DNA of 64,000 nt from positions 2,046,001 through 2,110,000 of the forward strand of contig JAVLRN010000012.1 in assembly GCA_032821775.1 (NCBI GenBank), read 5' to 3'. Of this stretch, positions 24,072 through 34,987 are shown one piece after another; within the stretch, counting starts at the first letter, position 1, and each line of letters opens with the position of its first letter. Origin of the DNA: Sanguinoderma infundibulare. Taxonomy: Eukaryota; Basidiomycota; Agaricomycetes; Polyporales; Polyporaceae. Under the pieces are notes generated by a model. The model searched no databases and was not told the DNA's origin. It saw only the letters and a list, made by a program, of their open reading frames with translations. The translations under genes and the position numbers were made by a program.

Positions 24072-24708
24072 TCCGAGTGGCTAAATGATAGATGATATGT
24101 AGATATCGTTTCTGGGGTTGCACCAATTTGTCAACACGTTTCCTGCGGCTTGGACCCACAAGTCTAGGAAGTCATAGTACTCACAGTAGGGGTATGTGGA
24201 TGCACGACGGGGATAATGCGCAGAACTCCCACCGTGACGTTGAGAGCAACGATGGATATAGACGAGGAAAAAGGAGGTCCGCGTGCCCGGAACTGCCACT
24301 GCTGCCGATCCTTGAGCTTTTATATCGTTTTGTTGAACCTTGCTAATCCTGATATCGATGGCCAATTGATTAGCTGTACATGCGGGTGGCACGAGATCAT
24401 ACGCGTCTTGTACGCCTGCTCGCAACCTTTGAACACTTGAACTTGAAACTTGATGCTTCAAGCTTCAAGTCGAATCACTAGCATTTGTTCCGCGCTGGTG
24501 TGCACGAATGGAGGTCTGTAAGTACTACCTTCACCTCTCATGCTGACACCCATCCGCGCAGTATACGTACTCGATTAATTCCCACATCTGTGCTACCAAT
24601 ACAACATACTTACTAGTAATACATAGTACATGGCACCACCAAAACGGTTCAGGCTCATTACAATCCTCGAAGATGAAATTGCGCCCTCCTCCATCATGAA
24701 TCCTCATT
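24072..24708. other. Intergenic, no gene seen
   Basis: Lies between the 5' end of the SDR gene (24070) and the 3' end of the Gfo/Idh gene (24709). Open frames are short and featureless. A direct/inverted repeat of CTTGAACTTGAAACTTGATGCTTC type occurs near 24431-24470. Confidence 0.5.
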
Positions 24709-26152
24709 TCAAGAAGTTGTCGTAGTGGTGGTGGTGGTGGTGGTCGCCGCCGCCATCGCCGTACGCGTGGGCTGACGCTTGCCCAGCCCCGACTTTTCGT
24801 AGATCATGTCGATCGTCTCCATCTGCGCTATGCTATTCTCGAGCGAGACCCAGTGAGGTGGCTGCTTGCCGCGGACCATGTCCACGAACGCCTCCAGCTG
24901 GTACCTGCACGTCCAAATGCCGCTCAGTCCCACCTCCATCGAGGAGGAAAACGAAAAAGAATGGGCAACGGACCTGTACGTGCTCCACCACTCCTCGCCC
25001 CTGTTCTCCCACTTGGGCCCGCCGGTGTAGCGCTTCTCGGTCGTCGTCTTCCTGGTGCGCTTGTCGTAGATGGTGATGTAGTGGTAGATGTGCGGCATCA
25101 TGTAGCTGCAGACCAAGCTCAGTCCCGCTGTCTGACGCATCTGAGACGCATCACGCACTTGTAGAAATAGATGACCGCATGCTCCGTCTCGATCTCGATG
25201 CTCGGGAGCTCCCACACCCGCGGGATGAGCCCGAGCAGGTTCGCGCGCCACATGTCGCTGTAGACCTTGCTCTCGACCACGCGTCCCCCGACGTCGAACC
25301 GCAGCTCGGCCTCCATCGCGTCGTCGACCCGCTTGTCGTGCGGGGACTGACGCGCCTTCGCCGAGACGACCTCGCGCGGGACGCTGGCGGGGGCGAGGAC
25401 GAAGCGCGTCGAGGAGACGACGTAGGTCATGTCCATGAGGGAGCCCCCCGCGAGGTTGTACTCCCAGCGGATGTCGCTACGTGGGATGGTGCCCTTGGGG
25501 GTCGTCATGCGCGAGTAGGTGCGGAGCACCTGTCCGTACTTGCCGCTGTCGAGCTCTTCCTTGAGGAAGTGTGGGGCCGGCTTTCCGCGGCATCGTCAAA
25601 GGGTTCAGGGACAAGTCCTGGATTCCAAACGTGAATTGAAAGACGTACGTGGAACTGCCAGTGGAAGGCCTCGACGAGGACGAGGTTCTTTTGGATGGCG
25701 AGCTTGGCGATCGAACGGGCTTCGTCGGCGTTGGTGGTGAACGGCTTCTCGACGAGGACGTGCTTGCCCGCGTCCAACGCCTTCCTTGCGATTTCTCCAA
25801 GAGGTGGCACCATCAGAAAGGCGCATAAAGCGAATGCGGGATATGCAAGCATACCTCCGTGCATGCCATTGGGTACGGATATGTACACGGCGTTGATCCC
25901 AGGCTCATTGAGCAATTCCTCGTAGGATCCATATGCTTTGGGGATGTCGTACTTCTTCGCGTGGTCCTGCGCCGTCTTGAGGTCTCGAGACGCGATGGCG
26001 GAAACGATGACGCCGCCGTGGCTCTTGGCGGGATTAATGATGGCGGGCGAGTTTATGGCGGCCGTCGAGAGAATTCCGATCCGGAGAGCGTCCTCGGACT
26101 TTGTGACCTTGTGGCTCTCCGAATAGAGATATTGCTCGAGAAAAGTCGACAT
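24709..26152 (-). CDS. Gfo/Idh/MocA-family dehydrogenase (D-xylose 1-dehydrogenase / dihydrodiol dehydrogenase-like)
   Basis: The start at 26152 reads MSTFLEQYLYSESHKVTKSE, followed by the Rossmann strand LRIGILSTAAINSPAIINPA and SAIASRDLKTAQDHAKKYDI. YGSYEELLNEPGINAVYISV and, after a short intron at about 25797-25855, GEIARKALDAGKHVLVEKPF give the family-defining EKP motif. The C-terminal alpha/beta domain includes GTIPRSDIRWEYNLAGGSLM, MEAELRFDVGG and YHYITIYDKRTRKT. The last exon (about 24906-24709) has RYQLEAFVDMVRGKQPPHW and ends in a poly-Thr tail. The closest known group is fungal NAD(P)-linked D-xylose/dihydrodiol dehydrogenases, probably cytosolic. Four or five introns of about 60 nt interrupt it. 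It is divergent from the 26657 gene across about 500 bp. Confidence 0.82.
24720..24746. repeat. GTG-type microsatellite encoding a Thr tail
   Basis: A run of about six GTG triplets. On the minus strand it reads as consecutive ACC/ACT threonine codons just before the stop of the Gfo/Idh dehydrogenase, so length changes would only alter the tail. Confidence 0.8.
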
Positions 26153-26656
26153 CTGTTGCGAGCCTGGTCATAGCGCATACAGCTAGAGAAAGGCGATCAG
26201 ACGCACCTGTAGAAGTATTGCCATCTTCTTACGGTGTATTGAGAGTGTATGAGGTCTCAACGCGAGAAAGTGAGCATAGGAGAGGTGGATACGGCGAGCG
26301 GAGGACGATATATGTCTGGTTGCGGTGGGTATGACCTCATTGCGATCCACCTCTTACGTCGAGGACGTCGACCTTGAATATACATTCTAGATTGTAAGGC
26401 CACTGGCATGTGGCAGGAACCGGGGACAGAGCAGAGGGGACCGCGACCCAGCGAGTCGAGGCCGGGCAGGCGCCAGAGGGCGGCGGGAATTGCCTGAATT
26501 GGCGGGAGGGGGAAGCGTGTGAATATCGGCAGAGACAGCAGCCCGCAGCCGGAAGGGACGGACTCCCGCGCAGGTTCCGACCTCGACATGCTCAGTGCGC
26601 TGCTTCATCTCCATATACTCTAGCTCACCGTCGACGACGCCCCTGATGCGGTAGGC

Positions 26657-28256
26657 ATGCCTACCGCCACAGCTACCACCGTGGCCTCCTCAGTCATCTC
26701 GTTGAAGGCCTCGCACAATGCCCCGGCAACCTCCTCTTCGACCGTAACATCCCTCCGGTCTCTCTACCCCCGCGCCGCGAGAGCGTTCCTTCAACGCGAC
26801 GTCTTGCTAACCCACTCCTTGCTTGCCTCTGCATTCGCCCTCCTCCATCCCCCTGCTTTTGTTGCTACTCAGAACGACGCTCTCGCATCCTCTCGGCGGA
26901 AATGGGACATCCTCAGAATCACGTTCGAGACCACCCTCTTCTCGTCCCCGCCCCCAACTCAGGACCTCCCACCAGCGCTCAGGGCGAACCTAATGCTCTC
27001 TCCAGAGTCTCTCATCGCGACTCTGCACAATCGGTCCCTTCAGCTCTTCACGCCCGGTGACCACTCGCACCGACCGTCATCCGCCTTTCTCCCGGCCCAG
27101 GTCTTGGTTACGCTCGTCTTGGGTAGCCTGAAGCTTGACAGTCCAGAGGTGGGCAAGGGTATGGTTGAGGATTGGCTCGCCAAGCACGGACAGGAGGTGG
27201 GCGCGGACGACCTGAAGGGATATGCAAAGGTGCTGGAGCTGTATTGCCTCCATGTGCTTCCGCGACTGCAGGAATGGGACTATGCGGCCGACTTTCTGAC
27301 GTACGAGAGGGAGCTCTCGCCTGACGTCCGCCAGGTGCGTGTCTCTTTGGACGTACCCCAACGAGTGCACTGACAGCCTTATGCAATAGCAATTCGTCCA
27401 GTCCTTGCGCCAACTCCGTGCCGAGGCTACGACTGCGTCCCGCATCCAGGCCTCCCTTCCCGGTCCCTCATCATCCTCATCGACACCAGTCCGCTCATGC
27501 TCTCCCGCGCACTCAGATTCCTCCTCGACGTCCTCTTCCTCCACACACACTGCCACTCCAAAGGGGCACCGACTGTCTTCGTTCGCACCCCTGACCCCGT
27601 CCCACACGCCGACCCCAAAAACCGGTGACAGCCGCTATACCCACACCCCGCCCCATTCAGCCTCCTCGTCAAGCATCGCCAGCACGGCGACGTCCCGCAC
27701 GGTAACACCCCAGAATGCCGAGCGCTCGCTTGAGCGCACCAAGGCCGGCGCAGGAAAGATGCGGCGCGGCGGCGTACAGCGTGCAAATGGGCACGCCGAC
27801 GCTGACGCCCATGCACAGGCACAGGCCAAGTCCCGCTCGCGGTCGCATTCCACAACGCACGCAGGGTCCTCTGCGTCCGTCGTTCGGCCGAGGTCTTTCG
27901 GACCATCGAGCACGGAGAGCACGGGGCGTGCACCGTCCACGCTCGCGCTCCTCCGCGCGTCGTTGCAGAGCCTGCTACAGGGCACGTCCAAGTCGCGCAT
28001 GCTGCTCTACGCGGTGTTCTTTGTCGTCTTGCCGATCGTGTCGTTTGTACTCCGACTTAAGCGGAAACGCGCTGGGGCGGGTGCAGGTGCAGGTCCAAGT
28101 GCGATCATAGGTATGACTGGCAGCAGCTCGGTGGACGCGGTGCGGAGGCGGTTGCGCGGGGTCGACGGACAGGGCAACGTCGTCGGGAAGCTGTGGGAGG
28201 AGGTGGCGAGGGTCGTTGTGGATACGATCACAATGGCCGGCCGGGGACTGGTGTAG
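26657..28256 (+). CDS. Helical, C-terminally membrane-anchored protein; candidate PEX26/PEX15-like peroxin
   Basis: Exons 26657-27334 and 27390-28256 give 514 aa. The first 230 residues are predicted all-helical (YPRAARAFLQRDVLLTHSLL, RRKWDILRITFETTLF, LPAQVLVTLVLGSLKLDSPE, LLKYAKVLELYCLHVLPRL-like), as in TPR-like solenoids. A long Ser/Thr/Pro/His-rich disordered stretch follows (residues about 240-410). Then comes one hydrophobic segment, MLLYAVFFVVLPIVSFVL, flanked by Arg/Lys (RLKRKR), about 70 residues from the end. This order resembles PEX26/PEX15/APEM9, the peroxisomal tail-anchor for PEX1-PEX6. The assignment rests on architecture only; GET-pathway or ER tail-anchored proteins are alternatives. 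Confidence 0.5.
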
Positions 28257-28509
28257 ACTGCAGAGGGACGTTTTGCGTTTCAATGTCTTTGTTAACTGCT
28301 CAAGTGCTGTTGTTGACGTGATGTTTTTTGGATAGTAGTCTGCAACGTTTTGTGCTAGTCGCGGATGTCCGTTGTCGCTCAGCGTGGATTCTTTGACGAT
28401 GTCGCGTGTGCGTAGGAACATCGCACAGGCTGGAGCCTAGCGAGTTGTTCAGGCTTGCAAGCAACCCACTCCCACTGCCAGCCAGTCTCCTTTGGCCGAC
28501 GGAGCCGAC

Positions 28510-30200
28510 ATGGATTGCCCTCGTCCGCTGCCTGGAGAATTGGTCTATCGGATTATCGACCACCTTCATGACAACGTCGCTTCTCTCATCACCTGTTCTC
28601 GTGCGCAAGTCCTTCCTGCCTTCCTCCCGATTCCACCTCTTCCGAGTCTTGAAATGCCCTCTCTCGCAACAACATCCACAGATATCCATCCCCGCCCTTT
28701 TATCTTGGCTATCTTCATGTCCTGACGTCGCGCCCTATGTGCGCACATTGAAAATCCAATGTCTTGACTCGACACTCGCCATGGGGCGTGTGTATCCTGA
28801 CGCCTTCCTCAGGCTCCAAACGATCTTGTCTCTGCTCCCAAACGTACGAGACGTCGTTCTCCAAGGGCTCACCTTGCGCTTGGACTGTCGCCCGCCGCCG
28901 GCTCACATTCTCAAGAAGTCTATCAGGCGACTGTCGCTTCAGTCAGTCGACTCCAGTCCGTTCCATGCAGACGGCGTACCGAACATGTTCCGTCTCTACG
29001 CGTTCTTCGACGCTATCTACACCCTCCACGTGTCAGACAAGTTTGCGCCCGTATCGGATCCATACGCGACGGACTATGATCAAGACCACGGCACTCCGCC
29101 GCAAGAATCCTCACTACCGAGCATACATGAACTCGTCATCGAGACTTACAGGAAAACACAATACTCCGATCGCTGCCTCGGGATACTCCTGCGGCATGGC
29201 CTAGCTTCATCCCTGCGGAGCTTGTGGCTAAGTCGCCGGGGCATCGAAGACAGTCCGGCACTGGAGAGCTTGCTCCGTGACCCCAGATCGCAGCTGGAAC
29301 ACCTCGCAGTCGGCTTTCTTGAAATACCCTTTTTCATGACGGACATATCAATGCCGATGAGAGCCAGTACGTCCAATCCCTTTCTACTACCATATCAATA
29401 CATTTCGAACGCCCATGCCGTTTCACTAGCCCGGTGGTGCACGTCCTCTGCCCTCGGTGCATGCGCGACCCTGCGACGCATCGCGCTCCTCTTCCTCAAC
29501 TCGAGCGGGTCGACGCCCCAGGTCGCGTTCGACTTCTACACGCTTGTCATCGCCGCGATCGCCGACATCGTGCGAGCCGCGCCACGCCGCTTGGAAGAGG
29601 TCACCCTCCGGTTCGGCAAGGTCCTGAACCGCGTCGCGACCGATTTCCCTGTGGGGGTGGACTGGAGCGGGCTCGATGACGCGCTCGCCGTGCTGGATGA
29701 CCTGCGGATCGTGACGGCACTCGTCCAGCACCATGGAACCGATGAATATGGCTCAGGATGTTGGCCGGCGTTCAATGGGTTTGCTCCCCTGCCGGAGGGG
29801 GTCACGGTCAGACGGATCGGCGTGGTACCCTCGGGTGAGGAGAAACATGCGATGTTCCTCAGAGAGGCGTTCCCTCGAGTGCATTCGAGGGGCATCTTGA
29901 AGTTGATGTTGGCGTTGGCAGATGGCAGTGAGTGCTTCCGTTGGTTGTGTGTGTTTTTTGTTGCTGACGTATATGAACGAACTCGTACAACGTAGCCATG
30001 TGCGTGAGTGACCTCTGATGGCGGCGGACGGTTTTGAACGAGCGAGGAACGTATCAGGCCAATGTGAAGGAGGGCTCACCTACCTTCGGACGAGCGAGAA
30101 GATTGGGGTTTGTTGCGAAGTCGTTACCTAAGATGCGCCTGGAACGCTGCAAATTGACGCTGGTGTATAGGGATGGCAGTGTGCTTTGGAAAGTGTAACC
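28510..30200 (+). pseudogene. F-box family B, copy B2: nearly full length but frameshifted in the F-box
   Basis: The F-box starts at ATG 28510 (MDCPRPLPGELVYRIIDHLH, SLITCS). The next homologous piece, RKSFLPSSRFHLFRVLKCPL, is in the +1 frame. Compared with B1 (TGCTCTCTCGTGTCCAAG) this copy lacks two bases at about 28597-28602. From there one open frame runs to 29995 (about 465 residues: TLKIQCLDSTLAMG, LSLLPNVRDVVLQGL, VDWSGLDDALAVLDDLRIV, AFPRVHSRGILKLMLAL). A last intron from about 29929 (GTGAGT) to the ACGTAG acceptor near 29996 is possible. A sequencing error or unusual splicing would make it functional; otherwise the F-box is cut off from the rest. Confidence 0.65.
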
Positions 30201-30439
30201 ACAGTGACTGCATCAATACAGGCGCGACCCTGTCTGAAGTCTACGAATTTACGTGTATTCGACCATTCATTTCGACTGGCGCTCTTGTTTCCCCTGCAAC
30301 TCGCCCTAGAGTGGTGGGACTTCAGGGTGCGTTCCTCTCCAGTTGTGACCCTCACTAGTCCTCCCCCCGTACTTCTTCGTCTTTGGATGCCGTGTACTTT
30401 GCCATTTTTTCGGGGACCGGCGAAGTGATATGACTTGAG

Positions 30440-30850
30440 GTTTATTACGGAGCGTAGTCGGTTCTACTACTTCTAGCCCCCTTCCCCCTTCTCCTGTAGA
30501 AGAGGCTCTGAATGCCAAGGGCTTTGGAAACACGCGAGCTTTTGGAGGAACGTTCGATGTACGGCATACAGATATAATGCAGCTAGGGCTAATCTATCGT
30601 GCCGATTGGCCTATGACCTCGGATCAATGGGATAGGTGTACTGCACATCTTCCGCTGCCCTCGCATATGACCGGTCAGATGCGAAGTAGGGTCGCCGCAC
30701 CACTCGTCGCCCCGTAATTGTGTGCGTCTTCGTTTCTCATCTCTCATTTGTTGATTCTGACGACCGTCGACCGTTGTTGCAGGACCCCATAAAACATGTC
30801 GGTGAGGACTCCGGTGAGAGTCGCGACCCAACTGTCGTTGTCGTGCACAT
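30440..30850 (+). promoter_or_regulatory. Upstream region of rhamnosidase pseudogene R3
   Basis: The palindrome block CATATGACCGGTCAGATG lies at 30664-30681. The reverse of the GTGAGAAACGAAG block is at about 30722-30744 (GTGTGCGTCTTCGTTTCTCA). Order and spacing match the R2 upstream region. The downstream gene is dead. Confidence 0.5.
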
Positions 30851-32601
30851 TCATGTCCTTCTCCAAATTCTCCTCGCCGTGAGGGCTGCGGCGGTGCCCT
30901 ACCAGCATTACATCCTCGCACCTTCCTCTCGGAAAGTCAGGCCCGTGGCTGTCTATCTCCACAGCGGCTCACTCCCCTCCCAAGCCATTCTTCTCCATGG
31001 CCACAATGCTCCCGGACAGAGCCTCACCCTGGATGCCTTCAACTCCTCCGTGACATACGACTTTGACAAGAACATCGCCGGATTGGCCAACTTCATACCA
31101 CATCGAGAAACGGGCGCGTCGGCTTCACGTTCTCGGAGAGCTCCCTTTGGGTCACCTCAGAAGCGTGCGATGCTACCAACAGTACCGGCATGGACGCACC
31201 GCTAGTGTTCAACATCACCGACGCCGGGCATTATGTAGCTCTCGCCGACAAGGAGCGCCGTGGCTTCCGCTACCTCACGGTCGTCAACCTCGGTTCGGAC
31301 CGGCTTTCTATCCACGACCTTTGGGTCCACTTCACGGCGATGCCGCACTGGAAGGACAGCGCGTTGCGGGACTACACGGGGTGGTTCCATTCGAACGACG
31401 AGAAGCTCAACCGGCGCGTACATCTTCATACATAATGGGACGTCGACGGTGACGGATGGCGCAAAACGGGACAGGCTTGTGTGGAGCGGCGACATGGCCA
31501 TCGCCGTGCCTGGCATCGCGTGTCGATGTTCGACCTGGTTTCCATCCAAAACGCCCTCAATTCTCTCTTCGGCCGCCAAAACACGACGACCGGCCGACTG
31601 CCTTACGGCGCGGCGCAGACCGACGAGACCGGCCTGGCAAACGTCACCGCTCCGCTCCGGGATGGACGACCACAACATCGAAGCCAGTTCCATCTTCTTC
31701 TATACCGTCAACTTCGGCATTGCACTTGCTCAAACCCGGAACGATACCGAGAGGGCCGAGCGGTGGTCCCACTCGCAGCCGGCATCCAGTCCGCCGCAAT
31801 CACCCTTCTTTGGCAGCCCGAAATTGGGCTCTTCAAGGACAACGAGACGACCACGCTTGCACCGCAGGATGGAAACGCGTGGGCAGTCAAGCCCGGGCTC
31901 GTGACGAACGTGTCGCAGGTTGTCCAGATCTCCGAGGCTCTGCAGGCCCGCTGGGGTCCGTACGGTGCCCACGCACCCGACGCGGCGGGCGCGGTGTCGC
32001 CGTTCATCTCAGGCTTCGAGCTTGAAGCGCACTTCACCGCGAACCGAACGACGGCGGCGCTGTCGCTGATCCGGAGCATGTGGGCGGACTTCATGTTGGA
32101 CGACCCGCGGATGACGAACCGCACGTTTATCGAGGGCTACTCGACGACGGGAGAGCTGCACTACGCGCCGTACGCGAACGATCCCCGCATTTCGCATGCG
32201 CACGGGTGGGCGACCGGGCCCACGAGCTCTCTTACGGTAAGTGCCCAGGATCTTACGCTCAAATTTGTGTTTGACCTTGGTGCTAACGGATCGTATAGAC
32301 CTGCGTCGGCGGCATCCAGCTCCTGAGCGAGTCTGGAGCTACGTGGGCGATCGTGCCCCAGGTCGGCGACTTAACGGATGCCGATGCCGGGTTCTCGACT
32401 GGGCTTGGCGGCTTTTCGTCGAAGTGGTCGACCAAGGGCACGACTGGCACCATCGGTGTACCGCTTCCGGGCAACCACACGTCAGCCAGGCTCAGTGGTA
32501 CAGGCGTCCAAGGGGATGTGGTGCGAGCGGACCGTTCTGGGAGGTATTGGATCCGGGGCTTGGCTGGTGGGGACCACGACTTTGTTGTGGTTGGTCTGTA
32601 G
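30850..32601 (+). pseudogene. GH78-type alpha-L-rhamnosidase pseudogene R3
   Basis: It is homologous to R1/R2 from the signal peptide region to the final VVVGL and stop, but has many independent lesions. The only nearby ATG (about 30851) is out of frame with AAVPYQHYILAPSSR. A one-base loss at about 31093 shifts frame after IAGLANF. A deletion at about 31424 removes intron 1, the 14-nt exon, intron 2 and the start of exon 3. Another frame slip occurs at about 31525, a deletion of some 165 nt at about 31608, small deletions near 31650 and 31770, and an in-frame 39-nt loss near 32427. The 3' half (LLWQPEIGLFKDNETTTLAP to TGELHYAPYANDP) is still open and close to R2. Confidence 0.88.
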
Positions 32602-32674
32602 TAGTCAGTGAGGCGCATGCGGCCTTAGTTCCACGCTAACACGCACAACGTTATTTATTCTACAGTCAACCAAT

Positions 32675-34100
32675 CTAGTTACGTTTCTGTGTGGTCGTAT
32701 GGAATACCCTCTCCGAATACGCCTTTGGAAGCACCCGCTGCAAAAATGCCCCCTGACTAGCCGTATCTTGCTTCACTAGTGTCAAAGCTACGTCGGCATT
32801 CCAAACCGCGTACATATGTGGACGAAGGGCGATGTCAGGCAAGTAGAACGTGGCATGTACTAGCTCTAGCGCAGGCAATCTGGTCAACGCATCGTCCACG
32901 CTGCGCCAGCCTGAAGCGAGCTCAGGCTGCTCCCATAAATGAAAATCGGCCGCCACCCCGTTGTCCGATAGCCAAAATTCCAGAGTGAGTTCCTTGACGG
33001 AGGGTGGAGCCTGCCGCAGGAGCTCTGCGGATGACGCAAGGGAAGCTATGCGGAAATCGTGCAGGATATGGGGTTTGAATCCCATGTGAGGTACGGTCTC
33101 AAAGGGCAGAGTTATGTGGTTGAGAAGTGGATAGTCATGGATACGCAGCGGCGTCCAATAGTCGGCAGGTTCTGCGTAGTACCGGATGCCGTTAGTGAGA
33201 CCGTCGAATTCGCAGGGGAGTGGTTTACGCACGGATAGCACGTACTCGAAACACGTCACGAAAGATGAGAGTGTTGATGTTAAGGTAAAGGTTCTGCAAA
33301 GTGTTCCGGCAGCGCTGTATTATCCTTGCGGCCGAACCAGAGGGCACGAAGGCGGGAGCCAAGGTCAGCTTCTGCAGAGGCCATTGACCCTCCTCGGTCG
33401 CATGCTCGATCAAATAGCATATGAGGTGTTCCTCGCCCCGAGGAATAGTGCGAAGAACGAGCGTGAGGGAATTGCATACTTTGAAATGGTGTGCTAGCTC
33501 GAGGAGACGGGGGGCCGTGGCCCCGTCCAGGATAACGCCCAGTAAGCGGGACGACCACTGGATAGCTAAATGGTCCACCTCTGCAAACAGACCAAGGATG
33601 TGGCACAGTGGAGGGGATGAATCATCCGGTGCCGAGCAGCGGTCGATAGTAAGCGTGCGGATTCGCCTCGCACCACCCGTCGAAGAGACGTAGGAGGCTG
33701 GGACGTCGGATGTGTTTCGGAAGGAAAGCGAAACTCGGCACAAGACGAGACCCTGGAGGTCCGACAAGAACAGCAGGACCTGCTCCAAGTCCTCGACGGC
33801 AATCTCGGGGAGTGTGGTGTCGATTTCGGGCACGGACACTGTGAGTGTTTTGATGTAGGGATGAATGTCGGGCGAGGCGAGGAGCCAGTTGTGCAGGTGC
33901 GATAGCGTCCTCGTCGAAGAGGTGGGGTTGCAATAGATGGTTTGGAAGAGATGGTATCGGCAAGATGGGAGCCAAGCGCGACATACGAGAGACGACGCAG
34001 AGAGCGTGGGGTCGTCATCGTGGAGGTGGTCGATGATGTTGTCGATGGTTTCTCCTGGGAGGCGACCAGTCGTTCGTTCTCGCTCGTTCTGTTTCTCCAT
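32675..34100 (-). CDS. F-box protein family A, copy 2 (intact)
   Basis: Exons 34100-33233 and 33171-32675, exactly the same coding lengths as copy 1 (868 + 497 nt, 454 aa). The intron is 61 nt, one base shorter than in copy 1, with the same donor, branch box and acceptor. The F-box (GRLPGETIDNIIDHLHDDDP, SLVCRAWLPSCRYHLFQTI) is unchanged. By eye only some 5% of residues in exon 1 differ from copy 1; the densest cluster is GVILDGATAPRL against EDILGGAPSSRL. It is convergent with R3 (73 bp between stops) and divergent from F-box B3, mirroring the first locus. Presumed SCF substrate receptor; target unknown. Confidence 0.82.
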
Positions 34101-34229
34101 CACTGGCTTGAAAGCACGACGTCAGATGAAGAGAGCTGGGGCTCGTTGAGGAAGAGGTCATACCAAACAAGTGGTCGCAATACTTGGGTTGAGTAATCGT
34201 CCTGTAGTGTCACTGGTGAGCATTGAGAG

Positions 34230-34800
34230 GGCTAGCACACGCCAGCCTGAGCATGAGGAGCACTACAAGTACCGAGCCCTGAGCCTGGGAAAGGCTCCCG
34301 GTGAGCTGGAGCTGCAGAGTGTGCGCCTTGTCTCCGACGCTCATCAACGCCAGCTGGTATGGATGGATTCCCCTCATCCTCTGCCTGGAGAATTGGTCGA
34401 TCGGATTATTGACTACTCGTGTCCAAGTCCTTCCTGCCTTCCTCTCGATTCCACCTCTTCCGAGTGTTGAAGTGCTCTCTCTCGAAAGGGCACCGACAGA
34501 TATTCATTTACTCCCTGTTATCCTGGCTGTCTGCATGCCCCGACGACGCGCCCTATGTGCGTACAGCAGATCCGACGTCTTGACGAGCCCTGGATATCTG
34601 CCAGGGAGTCCGGACGTGTTATCTTCCAGAGGCTCGAAACGATCTTGCCGCTGCTCCCAAATATCCACGATGTCGTTCTTCAACGGTTCATCTTCTCATT
34701 TTACCCTGTTCAGCCCGAACGTGCCCCCTTTCTTTCCAACAAGTCTATCTCGCGACTTGTGCTTCAGCAAGCCGACGTCCAATGACGCGGACGGGCGAAC
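34230..34800 (+). pseudogene. F-box family B pseudogene 3, truncated
   Basis: LSLGKAPGELELQSVRLVSD and PLPGELVDRIIDY match the start of B1. The sequence then jumps (deletion of about 40 bases, at about 34413) to VQVLPAF/FLPSSRF-type sequence in another frame. A later piece, FQRLETILPLLPNIHDVVLQ followed by SNKSISRLVLQQADVQ (34610-34785), matches B2 residues about 130-190. Nothing homologous follows, so about two thirds of the protein is missing. The divergent start lies next to F-box A2, as B1 lies next to A1. Confidence 0.75.
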
Positions 34801-34987
34801 AGGATCGTCGCTGCCAGTTATCTAAATTAAACAACAGTGAGCGTACTGTAAGGTCTACGTGGATATCATACAAGTTAAATGTGTCTACGTATATCAAGAA
34901 GTCGCAACACTAGTACGTCTCTCAGACAAAGACGTTGGATGAGGTTAAGTTACGCTCTCGCGAAAAGTCGGAGTCCACCGTCCTCGT

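Noticed and set aside
28406..28509. Start of F-box B2 at the 5' end of its longest frame
   Set aside because: That part of the frame is the shifted reading of the F-box; homology to B1 places the true start at 28510 in another frame.
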